In this document: positions 23,401 to 35,421 of the stretch, piece by piece | Layout: the number at the start of each line of letters is the position of its first letter | Numbering within the stretch: the first letter of the stretch is position 1 | Source: Mycogone perniciosa | Lineage: Eukaryota > Ascomycota > Sordariomycetes > Hypocreales > Hypocreaceae | DNA: 64,000 nucleotides | Assembly (NCBI GenBank): GCA_025331125.1 | Contig: JAOALB010000201.1 | Coordinates: 1-64,000 of the forward strand | Direction: 5' to 3' | Position numbers and translations under genes: made by a program | Notes under the pieces: model-generated | What the model was told of the DNA's origin: nothing | Seen by the model: the letters and a program-made list of their open reading frames with translations, nothing else | Database searches by the model: none

Positions 23401-26400
23401 AACAAGAGCATAGAGCCTGGCGAGGTTTATCTCAACTACCTAAGATACAGATTTTGACCAGCAACAGTTAGTACTCGTACTGATCCTTCACGTCATGATC
23501 CTGCCGCAAGGAACAATATTGATAAAATTAGCACAGTGTGCCCCCGAAGCCGGGATAAAACAAGTCAAGGGACAAGGTGAAGGGCGCTTGCTGCCTTCAT
23601 CCTTGCCCTAAAACTTGGCTCGGCGATATGCTTATCCAGACACCACACACAAACATGCATGGGTGGCGCACGTGAGACCATGTGGGCTTCCTTTGATCCC
23701 TTGAGAAGGCCGTCGGGGTTTGAGACGAGCATGCAGAGCGGCTTGGGTGCTTGCGTTGTGATACAATGGCGTCAAGCACCATACCGAGGGGATTTTGACG
23801 TCCTGCAACCGTCTCGGTCTCGGTCTCGGTCTTCGGCTTTTTTTTTCTTCTATATTTTAAAGAGAGGCGTCCATCCCTCTCGCCAAGACTGATTACGAAA
23901 GTTCGAAAAACATATCAGTTTGGGTTTATAATGATTCACCTAAGTCGATGGGGCACCGTTGCAATATTGACTCACAGCATAGCGCAATCAGCCCGTTTGC
24001 CGCAACCCGATGCTGCTGTAGTACTTTACAAAGTACTCCATACACTCCACAATGATTATGAAATGCGACAAAAGGGCTGATCTTGTGTCAATCTTCGACC
24101 CTAAATCCGCCCATTTCATAACAAGGTTAGTGTTTAGTTACTCCTTGTGGGGCACAAATAAGGCGTTTGTAAGTATCTGACGCCCGTTTTGCCCAGACAA
24201 GTGTTAAATTAACGGGCGCGACGGCCCAACCTTACTTTACTCTTAATCATACTACTACTACAGGGTAGTATCCCATACTCCATACGAGCAATAAAATAGC
24301 GACGGAATCGGTGCACGAGCATATGGTTTTGTATTTTCCTCGAGTCCAGTTCGAGTTTTTCTCCACTGCATTGTGGTGCGGCCGCATACTAATATGTCTG
24401 TCGCCTTATAGGTATTAGTACTCCGTACTTCGTATATACAGCTCCAGTCACCAAAAGGATTCCAAAGATCTAGGGTTTTGGATAAATCGGCACCGCCATG
24501 CCGCATCCTTTTAGCCAAAGGCGTCATGTGGAGTGGGCATGCGAACGGACACTTCCGTTGAGACGTCTTGTTGATCCAGCGGGATTGGCTCCTATTTTCG
24601 TTTCAAAGGCCTTTCTCCTTTGGCGGGAAGATCCGCGAGTCAGAGTACGAGTATGAGAGCTGCCACGCAGACTTATGCTGGCTCGCCTTTCTTACTCCGT
24701 ACCAATCTCAAATATCCATTGTTCGCTAATACTCCGTACTCGTAAGCGGGTGGACAAATCCTTAAATCCGTCTACAATCAAAATCGCCGAAACGATGACT
24801 AAAGCATAAGGAGTTATGTCCGTCGTACTTCGTATTACTGGCCGTATCTCCAAGACGCCGAATCTCCACAAAAAAAAGAAAGGTCACACAACATGACAGA
24901 AGAGACACCACCCCAAGATCGGCTTTACAAAGTCTTGGCCTTCTAAGCTTAATTCGCGCCAAATCTGCAGAAATCTGGCCAGTCAATCACATACGCACAG
25001 AGAGCCTTTTGCTGCATCCTCTCGGAGAATTCCACACATATCCACTACATTCACGTGCTGTTTATAGTATGTAGCAGGTATTTACCCACACGAATGAATA
25101 CGACGTACTACTCGTATTACTCTGCGGAGGACTTTATCGACGATTCGCTCCTCTGGGAATACTACTAGAACTACGGAGTACGAAGTACTACTTCCGAGCA
25201 GAAACCCATTCCCGGGTACTTTCAAGACATCGGGCCGATGGGGCGTGGGGATATAAGACGGACGGTCGGCGCAACAGTCGGATCACGCGGCAAATACGGA
25301 GCATTGTTTAATTTTTCACGAGTTCCGGGACTGTGTATTCGGGACCAAAGAAGCCCCAAAAAAAAAAAAGCTTAAGCATCTGCAAAGGCATTAATCGCAG
25401 GTTAGGACCATGCACAAGACATTGGCAACGTTTGTGCCTGTTCCTTGTAGTACTGATGCAACTGCTTGGCTGCCAATGGCAGATGATACCGGTACGGAGT
25501 ACACATTAGTGCCTAGAGAATCGCGGCATTTCTGCCCCAGACAACCTCATCTGCACGAGTAAGACAAGCGGGCTCGCCTTTTTTGTAGTGATGCCATATT
25601 GTTATTGAGATCTGCTACCCTGTACTCGTACTCGTAGTAATATCCGAAATTAATATATTCACACCATTTCCCCTGCCATGGATGCCACTAGGTACACACC
25701 CTCCCGCTCCTTCTCGGTTCTGCGGCACGACCTCTTCCCTCCCAGAGGACGCACGCACGGCAGGGAGGGGAGGCACGGTACGTACTCCGTACTATAATGC
25801 ATGACTAATACCCACGTGCATACTAGTACTTCGTGCCTCTCCGCACACCAATCGCCAATTCGCCATATTGGCAACCAAACCGTATCAGATGGATCTATCT
25901 CTACTCGTACGGACGGTAAGGGTATTGTCCGAGGACCCCATATTTCCCCATCAAGGTGTCTGGTCGTTCATCTCGGGGCATATTTGTGGATCTCCAAATT
26001 TTCGAACAGCATGCCGACAGATTTCGGAGCCTTCAGGAATCACATTCGCCATGCAACTCTTCCCCCTACTAGGACAGACACAAAAGAGTCATAGAGTTAC
26101 GCCACTTCGGTCTGTCGGTCATTCGGATACACATAGGAAAGCTCAGCTGAAGCCTCTTTTTCTTTAACCTTGCCTTTTTCTCAGTTGCTCAGTCCCCGCT
26201 AAACGCAGTGCAGCATTTTGGCCGTTTTGTTTTGTTTCATAGCTGGCTTGGCTATTAATACCAAGCCCTATATTACCTACAGTGCTGGACTTGGCGTCAG
26301 GCATCTTGGATAATTCCTCCACGAGTTATGGCTGAGAAAGACCACACCCTTCGACGCCAACTTTAGGCATCTTTCTTTACAGAATATACGCAGTAGGGTC

Positions 26401-29400
26401 TACAAGTATGTATGGCTTGTCAGGGATCTGGATTGTGTCTCTCGGCAATTTCAACCAGTGAGGATGCGTTTCATCGCGATAGTATACTATTTCGGTGCGG
26501 CGTAGTATTTCTTACTAGCAGTTTATCGTCATCGACGCCCTTATTTCTTGAGTCCGGACAATTTCCGACGGATCCGAAGCTTGGTATTATGCTGCATAAA
26601 AATAGTCGGCCCATTATTGGTAATACTATCTCCTTTCACCCCAAACTTCTACTCCACTGTGTGGATCCCTAGCGTATCATTTTCGAGCATTGGCTCAGTT
26701 GATAACCAATGACTATTGACTATATTCAAAGCCGCCATCAGGATAGTAATCATGTTGACTCGTTAATACCGCAGGGGGTATCTTGTTGTGACTTTGGCGA
26801 GACCTTCTGTGCCATCCCGAAGCTGTGACAAGTTACCGAGACTTTTCAATCCGAGAATCGATAGCCGTGACTATAGCCTTCATGAGATTGTATATAGGTC
26901 TATTCTTAGTGACTGATAGGATTGACATTATATAATTCGTGTCTATTTGTGTACTTCGTATACTAGCGCAGCGTTGAGACACCCTGTCCTCTTTGTCGGG
27001 GCCCAGGTCTTGGGTTGTAAATGACGTGCTTTTAGCATAGTATCTCCATTCTTGTCTGCCAAACTTCGTTTAAGGATATGATCTTCTCATCTTGTAGCCC
27101 GTGGCAACTCAGTATTGAAAAGTTCACCCTGCCAAGCGATGACAATAAAACAAAGACCACAAAACATATACATTGCCATGGTAAACTCCAATTACCACAT
27201 ATTACTCTCATTGCTATGGTTGGAGTTTATTTCTATCTTCACCTGGCTGATAGAGGTCCTATAGGTATCGTAAGCATATAGTATATAGTATAACAATACA
27301 AGGGTCAACGAGACACAATGATTTTGCCGGCCAGGGTAGATAATAATAAGACATCCTAAGGAGAAAAAACCATACAAAGCGGGCGAAAGAACCCCCTAAA
27401 TGAGCATATTAACTGGTACAGTAACCCTACACCTTTCCTAACTAGGGAAGAATAACGCGATTTGAGGACATAGTACTGGGTATGGGTGACGGGGGAAGGG
27501 AAGGGTCCTCTCTAGCGCTCGAGGTTACGGCTATTTCTGACTCGCTATACTAATTGCTATGGATTAATCCAAATGAATTCTCTTTTTCAGCGAGTGTGGT
27601 AGTTTTGACAGCATTCGGGAGATCCAGTTCTTCCAAAAAAATATTGAACTTGATACTCTATTAGATATGAGTATCAAAACAACCCCTTTTCAGTAGAATT
27701 AAAAAACAATTCAGATTATCCAGTCCTGCTTTATCTTGGGAGAAGAGTGGAATAGAATTACCAGTTCTGATACCGATGAGAAGGTTTCATCGAGATGAGA
27801 GGGACCTTAATTGCTGCAGATGGTCCTCATTACATAGATAGCTCCTATTCAGCGGTTTTTTTACAACTCTATAATATTCCGTATAATAGCAGAAGTTCAC
27901 CCCTGTTTTATTGTCACCGCTTGTCTGTGAAGCCCCTGAAGTTCTGTGCTTCCTTCGTGACTGGCACATATCCAGCAATGGCAGGTATCGGAGAGCACAG
28001 ACGAAACTACCCAGTAGCTATGTATTCATACGCATCTTGAGACGCTTTAAAATGGGCTTCCTTGATCTCCTTACGGAGTACTTGTCAAGGGAATGGGTAG
28101 TGTTGAAGGAAGTGGGGGAGAGAAGCACTAAGGACCACAATGAGATCGCAATGAGGCCGTGGCTGGTCTTCAGGATAGTAGCACACAAAGAGACTTTATT
28201 GATTTCCGAGGAGGAACCGATCACTCATTCTCACGAGAGAGGGACAAAGATTCTCTTTATACATCGTCGCAGACCCTTGTATGCCATCATGGAGCTGTTA
28301 TTCCTTATGTCACCCGACAGCACTGAGGCCGTATATCCTATCTTGGAGTCATCCTCAAGCAAGGAGACCACCCATAGCTGAAACACATCAGATTCGGGAG
28401 AAGCGGGCTTCTTATTGATTTACTTTACTTACAAATATCGAGTCAAGTGAAATAAATATTCTACATGCCTCCTACATGCCTACCTACATTCTAGCTATCA
28501 ATTTGACAGGCTTTCTTACGGAGAGGTGGCTGGCCTTTTGGAGGCAAATGATACCTACGCTATTTATTGGACAATGTGCGCCAGCAGACGTAGAAGACAG
28601 AATTTGGGAGCCATCAAACTCACCCAGGATACTAGAGATATCGAAGGCACTCTTTGATCCATCTAGCTACCTTTCCCTGTTACAGTTTACTCCTATGTGT
28701 TGAATAATCGCATCAATATCAGCATCTGGGTTCCCTAAGGTTCGAAACAGCAATATGGCCCCCCATATGCTCACAGCACATCTACTCTACCGGATGCCAT
28801 TGATTCAGATTGGGGTATTTCTATTTCGTCTAGTATCGCCTGATAATCTATATATAGGATGGTACAAGTTAATACAAAGTTGCAGTTACAATCATACACA
28901 CGGAACTTCACCCCTGGCTCCCACGACATCGGTTCAGACATGGCCTGATGGAATACAACGAAAATAGATCTCCGAATCTAAGGCATTTCGGCTAGATGCG
29001 TCGCTGCAGGATCGACATCGGCGTTACCAGTGTACCGTAAACTCGAGCCGCTCACTCGTCCAAAGAATCAGGTTGCGAAGAAAGTTCCAGGCACCAACAA
29101 TGTAGGCTGCCGAGCGCCAGCAGCAGGCCCATCGCGTTCCTGCAGAATCGCATCCGCTATCGCAGGGGAAATAGGTAGGACAACGATCTAATTTTCTTTT
29201 CCTTGCCCGATTTTCCAAGCGTGATGGCACCAAGAATCAACATAGGCTTTGTACGTTTGCGGTATGTGATCCAATCACAGGCCCAGCTCACCGACAGGCG
29301 GTGTCGGCATGTCCGTCTCGCATGTGTTGGAAAATTTGGCATCTGCAGCATCCCGAACGCCTCTCGTCTCCTAAACTCGAGATCGGGATGCGTAGTGTTA

Positions 29401-29622
29401 CCACACTGAGACATGGTCTCGCGTCATACAATCGCACCTCGACGCAGATCGCCGTTTGTTGACCTGCTGTGCGAGCGTGCTTGCCTGAAATGAAACAATC
29501 CGAGGTAGGTAAGCATTGACGAACACGACAGACTGGTTGCTTTGCCACATCCCGAGACGTCGGGTCAATATCCTACCCGGCCATAAGGATGGCTCAGAGC
29601 GTGTGAATATGAAAGGCCGGAT
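20451..29622. other. 9 kb gene-free region with microsatellites and dense nonamer copies
   Basis: No open frame here shows family features, and frames above 80 codons are few and mutually inconsistent. The right half (about 26-29 kb) is AT-rich with frequent TA steps, which would fit an old, mutated repeat (RIP), but I see no transposase, reverse transcriptase or terminal repeats. It holds 11 of the 25 nonamer copies in the window (21334, 21895, 22198, 22588, 24419, 24693, 24730, 25172, 25493, 25783, 28072). It also holds an AAT-type microsatellite, three CGGTCT units at 23815-23832, and a 9-bp inverted repeat at 27650-27658/27669-27677. Confidence 0.5.
22613..22643. repeat. (TAA)n-type microsatellite, interrupted
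   Basis: A 31-nt tract of TAA/ATA units with one C interruption, in the gene-free region. Simple slippage repeat with no sign of function. Confidence 0.8.
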
Positions 29623-31407
29623 TCAGCAATCGCAGCGCTCGTAGTGGCGCGGGAATGGCACTACATCACGGACAGTGGGAACACCGGTTAGATAGCTCAA
29701 CAGGCGATCAAAGCCGAGACCGAATCCGCCATGAGGAGGACAGCCCCAGCGTCTCAGATCGAGGTACCACCCCAGGTTGCTAGATTTTGCTGCCCGGGGT
29801 GTCGGAACCTCCAGGCCATGTCGTCTCATGTTATCCTCTAGTTCAGCGAGTCGATGCTCTCGCATGGAGCCTCCCGCAAGCTCTCCGAGATTGGGAACTA
29901 TGAGATCGAAACAATCAACTGTCTCTCCCTGAGGTGGCGGTGACGCCGACTGAAGCATGTAGAAAGCCTTGATATCTCGTGGATATTGAGTGATGAAGAC
30001 GGGGACATAGGCGTCGTTTGTCTGGTCGAACCCAACCTTCTCAGCAAGGTATCTTTCGTGCTCAGACTGGAGACCTGTGCCCCATACTGGCTTGTGCTCA
30101 AACATATAAGCCACAGGCTGGAGCATCTCGATAGCTTCAGTGTACGTAATTCGAGGCCAACGCTCCTCAACTAAGAGCCCCCTCCATCGGCGTAGCAACT
30201 GTTCCCGATCTACCAGGTCGTTGAACGCCAAGCGCTCTGCTGGATCTTTGGCATCAAGTCTATTTTTTTCTAGCTCCTGAGCAGCTCCGAGCTGCTTGAG
30301 TCCCCTGGCAAGAGACGCGAGCATTTTCTGGACAAGGTCCATGACCTCATCCATATCTCGAACGAAACTCATCTCAACCTCAAGCATGTAGAACTCGCTC
30401 AAGTGTCGAGAGGTGTCACTTTGTTCGGCTCTAAAGGTCGGCGAAAGAGTCCACACATTTCCAAGGGCCTGAGATAAGGCCTCAAGATGAAGCTGTGTTG
30501 AGACGGTAAGGTACTTCGGGTCCCTGAAGAACTCCGTGGGCCCGCCAGCCTTGACGCTGAAGGCCTCGCCGGCGCCTTCACAGTCCGATGAAGTTATGAT
30601 GGGAGGGTGGGTTTGCTGAAACTTCTCTTGAAAGAAGAACTGGGTAAGTAGGGCCATGGAGTCGGATCGCAGGCGAAGGAGAGTGGAGTTGAGGGGAGTT
30701 CGTGAGCGTAGGTGCGATATGGTCCGCAAGCTCTCGGGAGTCTGGTACTTGTTCTGAATAGGGTATGTCTTAAGGCACGCTGGGTTAGACGAGCAGAGTG
30801 GAGGCATCAGGACGACAGTCTTACTTGGGGATTAGACGGCCCGAGAACCTCTACCTCGCTGACCTGCAGCTCGGCAGTAGTTGAAGCTCGGCTGGCATCA
30901 TTCTCGGCAATTTCACTGACACGTCCGGCCTGAGCTGAATCTTCTGATGCAACATCAAACGATTGGTTTGGGGCCGTGAAGTTTTTTTCATGAGAAGTCA
31001 CGTTGGTCTGTCTAGAAAGTTCACTATGCCAGGTTCCCCTGAGACGAACGGCGGCGCCAGGGCGAATGCTACAAGATTGTCAGCTACGTAATCCTCGCCG
31101 CAGTGCTGGGATGAGGGCTGACGCACTCTCCCGCAAGGTTCTTGTCAACAACTGCCTGCAATGGTCTCATGGATGAGCCATCCGTGATATCAATGAAGCG
31201 GACACCAGAGCTCTTCCGGACCGACCTGACCCAGCCGCAGACTTCGACGTCTGAGACATGCTCCCTCGGCTGCCATGATTTGAGATCGGCTACAGTCTTC
31301 AGGTCCCGATGGCGTTCGCCAGGAACGCGGATGGAGTAGAGCCTCTTATGCAGAAGAAGACCCTTTTGATACCATTTGGGAAACCGGTGGACAGAGAGTG
31401 GCGACAT
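29623..31407 (-). CDS. Asparaginyl-tRNA synthetase, probably mitochondrial (Slm5 type)
   Basis: Class IIb synthetase charging tRNA-Asn. Exons are 31127-31407, 30825-31068 and 29623-30768, giving 556 residues. Intron 1 (58 nt) is GTGCGT to TTGTAG. Intron 2 (56 nt) is GTAAGA with branch TCTAAC, and uses the AG after CCTTA to stay in frame, giving GPSNPQ then TYPIQNKYQT. An N-terminal basic stretch (about 35 residues) fits a mitochondrial presequence. The OB-fold follows (VEVCGWVRSVRKSSGVRFIDI). Catalytic core: PIITSSDCEGAGEAFSV (the AsnRS form), motif 2 FRAEQSDTSRHLSEFYMLE, and motif 3 GGFGLGFDRLLSYLTG. An insertion of about 60 residues in the N-terminal domain (exon 2) is Ser/Glu-rich and variable. 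Divergent to the PARG-like gene. Confidence 0.93.
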
Positions 31408-33329
31408 GGCTGCTTCTGGAGCTGAATGGATGAGGTAAATGCTTATCTGTTGGACGCGTGGAAGCGTCTCATGAATGACAGCGATGCATGAGGATGTGTG
31501 CTCAAGGGAGGGAGGAAAGACGCCTCCGTAATAATGACGTACGTCGACGCGCCTTATGACTTTGAGCTGAAGTCAAGATTGACAACTCCCATCTCTCGGG
31601 AGCAAATTAGAAGCCATCACGATTCACCACCAGCAGCACAGTAAAAAGGAAAAACTGTTATGCCGCGGGTGAGCGAAGGCGGTGAAGACAGCGAATCCGT
31701 CTGTTCGGTACCAAACAGGTACTCTTGCCTGGTGTACCGATGCTCAGTGGCCGCAGCATGTTGGGCCCCCTGTTTTAGTGGCGTGCGCTACGTCCACCAC
31801 AATGGGCCCATTGCTACAGCGGCACCGTAGCGCCGGGAATGCCCGTAAGGCTGGACGTGGTTTCCCAGTGTGACTTGTGCAGCGGGTACCAAGTACAGGC
31901 ACAGGGGCTGGTGAATCTGGGGCCTCGTCCTTGCTTTTTCCTTTCTTGGGCGGCACGATGCAACCGCATCGACTCCATCTCAGTCATCCCTCAGCATCAA
32001 AACGCATCCACTTGATTGATTTTGTACGAAGTGCTTCGTATCCATTATTATCATCATTATTATTAATCACGGAACACGCGCGGCCATCGTCAAAAGGTAG
32101 CGTGAAATCGCATCGGAGAGACAGAGAGAGAGAGAGAGAGTTTTCTATCTGAGTGGCAGTGTCATCAGCTTCTCTCGTCTCCTCTCCCCTCTCCCTTTAT
32201 GACATGGAACAGCAGACAGACAGACAGACAGTCTGGAAACGTCGCTGCTTTGCGAGTTTTGCGAAATTGGCACTGGCGTCGATGCAGGTGGCCCCCTTTT
32301 GTCGTCTAACCACTCTTTCTCGTGTCTCAGCCGGCGTCTGATCATTGCTTGAATGGGTCCAACCAGCACCGAGAGATTTCGTTCACCACTACGACTCGTA
32401 CTTCGTATGCCAGGCCAGTCCCTACAGATGCGACTGGATTGGACACTTGCGTCGACTAGCACAGTCTGATGGCAGACCATCATTCGCAAACCATCTTCGC
32501 CCCCAATCCTACGGAGTACAGGCTCGTCCAACAGCCCAGGAAGATCTGCCTCCCTGGACTTGGTCCCATGTCCATGTCCCGCGCCTAGATCCCTGTCCAG
32601 GTTCAACAGGGCGAGATGAGGTACCACAGATCTGATCCGCATGAGCCCGCAACAATGTTCCGGTCCAGCCTAGTACATGCACCTCGTCATGGTTCCCGGG
32701 ATCGGTTCCATCAGATGAATGACTGTAGTGGCTCTGGCGCCCTGTGAAAGTCGTGTTTGAGATGCCTGACCTCTCTGGCTCTCGGTCCTCCAGTGAGATC
32801 TTGCAGCGGCAATACCAGCTGCAGCAGCACGGATGCACACCCTCCGTCCCGTCAACTTGGATGCCGGCGCCCTAGTACGGAGTAGTAGGTATTTTTGTCT
32901 CGCCAACGAGACAGTATTTGGGCCCCCGGGCGCTGCGTCAAGCGACGCTTCGCGTTTTCTTTAAAGTCCAGTAGCCTCTCGACTGTTCCCTTCTGGGTCC
33001 AGTCCGCTCGCCTGCCGCTGGTTTTGTTCTAAACATGTGGTTCAGATCTTGGACATATTGGGTCGTACAATTGATCGCAATCCCTACCTCTCGCTTCGCC
33101 TTCTCGATGACGATTCTCTTCTGAATCATCACCTTGTAGCCTTGCCTTCAGTGAATTGTGGCAGGTCAAGAGGACAGACATATAAAAGTCGTTGGATCTT
33201 CCCCCTTTGTCCATGTGTTGAATTGTCACCACATTCCTCAACCCTTACTTCAGCTTTTCTTCTTTGATCCTTGCTACCACCTTTTTGTTACTCATTTATT
33301 CCAATATCTACTAGAAAAATACCGTCGAG
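31408..33329. other. Divergent intergenic region, AsnRS and PARG-like gene
   Basis: Holds both promoters. An open frame on the minus strand at 31744-31956 begins MPPKKGKSKDEAPDSPAPVP, which looks protein-like for 25 residues, but it has no recognisable continuation, so I do not call it a gene. Nonamer copies at 32510-32518 and 32876-32884. (AG)n and (CAGA)n microsatellites near 32123-32140 and 32213-32231. Confidence 0.4.
32123..32231. repeat. (AG)n and (CAGA)n microsatellites
   Basis: Nine AG units at 32123-32140 and about four and a half CAGA units at 32213-32231, separated by C/T-rich sequence. Non-coding, between divergent genes. Confidence 0.75.
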
Positions 33330-34346
33330 ATGGCCCCAGGATCGAAATCTAGCAAGGTAAAGCCGTCCGATGTGGCGGCTGATACCAAAAGAAACTTCAT
33401 TCCTCACATCAAGGCGAACTACGCCGACATGTTTCCCCCATACTCTATCCGCTACCAATACCCCGCCGCACAACTGGATATTCAACGTCGAAAGTTGAGC
33501 ACTCACCCGCCAACATTCCGAATTGAGAATGGCGATCCCGTCATGAGGGCTATAGAATACGCTGCTATGGAAAACCAAAATGGCGAGGCAGCTTGGGGCC
33601 GGATTCGGATTCCCTTTTTATGCGCTGCCAATGAGCGCCGCCCAGGAGGAGACTGGGAGACGGGCTGCGCAGGATACGAAGAAAAGCTTTGTCGGAGAAG
33701 CAACCTCTCAGCCACACTGGGCACTCCTTGGCCGAAGACAGGGGATACGTCCAACTACCCAATCCCGTCCTTTGGCGGGATCATCTCGGACTCCGTGGTT
33801 GTATGTCGGGGTCCTCACGAGCGCTATGAGCCGCTCGATCGGTTGTATGACCTACCGGTTGTGTCGGTCCCGCCAACGCGGTGGCCGAAGCTCAAGGACA
33901 ACGGGACGAAGTATTCCTTCTCTGAAGAGCGCGACTTGATCCGGGAAAAGATTCGTGGAGCTCTTCGCATTTGCCTCTATCACAACTACGATCGTGTCGT
34001 TATTGGAGACTTTGGTCTTGGGAACGGCTATCGCAACCCCCCGAAGGAGCTCGCTGAGATCTGGCGCGATATCTTCCTCTTTGACCCAGACCTTCGCGGA
34101 CAGTTCGCTTACGTCATTTTTGTCTTTGAGGACCCCATGCAGAGTACGACCCGCTTGATCCATGACGAGATGGCCAAGAAGGATAGGAAGAGCGATGGCT
34201 CGTCCAGGACAAAAACGTCTTTGAGCACCAACACACCACATCCTACCGACATGAGCATCTTTGAGCGGGTATTTGACGAAAGTGAGATTGGGCGTGTCCT
34301 TTGCCAACCGGATCCACGATATGGACTGGACATGATTACGTCGTGA
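33330..34346 (+). CDS. Microbial-type PARG-like macrodomain protein (TIGR02452 family)
   Basis: Predicted ADP-ribose hydrolase of the bacterial/fungal PARG-type family, which removes ADP-ribose from proteins. One exon, 338 residues. Core: FLCAANERRPGGDWETGCAGYEEKLCRRSNL. In PARG enzymes the signature is GGG followed after a few residues by QEE; here the equivalents are GGDW and GYEE, so the two glutamates that bind and act on ADP-ribose are kept while Gly3 and Gln differ. Later family blocks are FGGIISDSVVVCRGPHERY, PVVSVPPTRWPKL and VVIGDFGLGNGYRNPP. The last 60 residues are polar and variable. No signal peptide. Function is inferred from the family; substrate is unknown. Confidence 0.82.
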   Translation: MAPGSKSSKVKPSDVAADTKRNFIPHIKANYADMFPPYSIRYQYPAAQLDIQRRKLSTHPPTFRIENGDPVMRAIEYAAMENQNGEAAWGRIRIPFLCAANERRPGGDWETGCAGYEEKLCRRSNLSATLGTPWPKTGDTSNYPIPSFGGIISDSVVVCRGPHERYEPLDRLYDLPVVSVPPTRWPKLKDNGTKYSFSEERDLIREKIRGALRICLYHNYDRVVIGDFGLGNGYRNPPKELAEIWRDIFLFDPDLRGQFAYVIFVFEDPMQSTTRLIHDEMAKKDRKSDGSSRTKTSLSTNTPHPTDMSIFERVFDESEIGRVLCQPDPRYGLDMITS

Positions 34347-35383
34347 AGGACTACACGTTTTCACACCTGGATACGGCAACAGTCTACCATCTATGACTCA
34401 GATGGACGAAAATACAGAAACAAGGATCCCTGAATCTATGTTGGGACTTGCCTCTCTCCTCTCATTCCCTATTTGATGACGGGTAGACTGTCTTATGTGA
34501 TGATGGCGTCGTTTTTCGGGCGGCACCGTGACCTCTTTTTTTTTGCGATGAGCTATTTTTTGACTTTCAAGCCTCTTGTTTGCTCAGCAGACGGTGGAAG
34601 GAGGCCTCACATGTTTGTGACGGACTCCGTAAGGACATGGTTCAGCAACCACGAATGGCTAGAACGGACTGGGCTTGGTTGGCTGGCGAGTGAACAGGGG
34701 ATAACGCGCCATGTGTTGCTTTTTTGTCTCGAATCTCTGTTGTTTACGTTTCCATGCTCTGCATAGACTCATCTCGCATGTACGATTGGCCCTGCGGTGG
34801 CGGACTGCGTTTTTTTCTTGCACACTGAGATGGTGGGCAAGGTACTGTTACTATCTATGAATGTGCGGTGTGAAAGCAAGTATGCGGCCCTATGTGCTCC
34901 GTATTTGTTTCTGAATCGAACCACGCATTGGATCATCAAGCCCTGGATGTCGACGATTGGTGACAAGAGGCAGCTGACATCAGACCCGCAGTCGTCGCCG
35001 ACTTGTGAGTTGGCTGAGACATGGATGTGACTTCTTGAAGAGTGACTCCAGAGCAGGGAGATCTCGCTGTCCTTGTCTGGCAGCACTAGTTGTGATTGGG
35101 CTTGATGATGTACGTGTCTGTAGTGTATCTGTATGTATTTATAAAGGAGACATGTTGGAAGACTTGGAATCGCTCATGACTGTATAAGTGGCTGGTGGAT
35201 GTGCATATAAACATCGCCACAAGATGATATCCATATGTATGGGGCAGATAATATTACGACATACATACGAAGCTACTCGTAGACTATTGCAGAGGAGAAT
35301 ACATATATTCAAGGGGCAGAGATGAAGAGCTCCACTTGCCGTCCCGGTCCCCTCCCGCGGAACGCTGGCGGACTTGCGGTGCT

Positions 35384-35421
<38 letters not shown>

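Noticed and set aside
27795..28381. Overlapping open frames in the gene desert (possible HET or transposon relic)
   Set aside because: No recognisable motif in either strand; frames are short and inconsistent.
31744..31956. Minus-strand frame starting MPPKKGKSKDE
   Set aside because: Only about 25 protein-like residues, then random sequence; no plausible second exon before the AsnRS gene.
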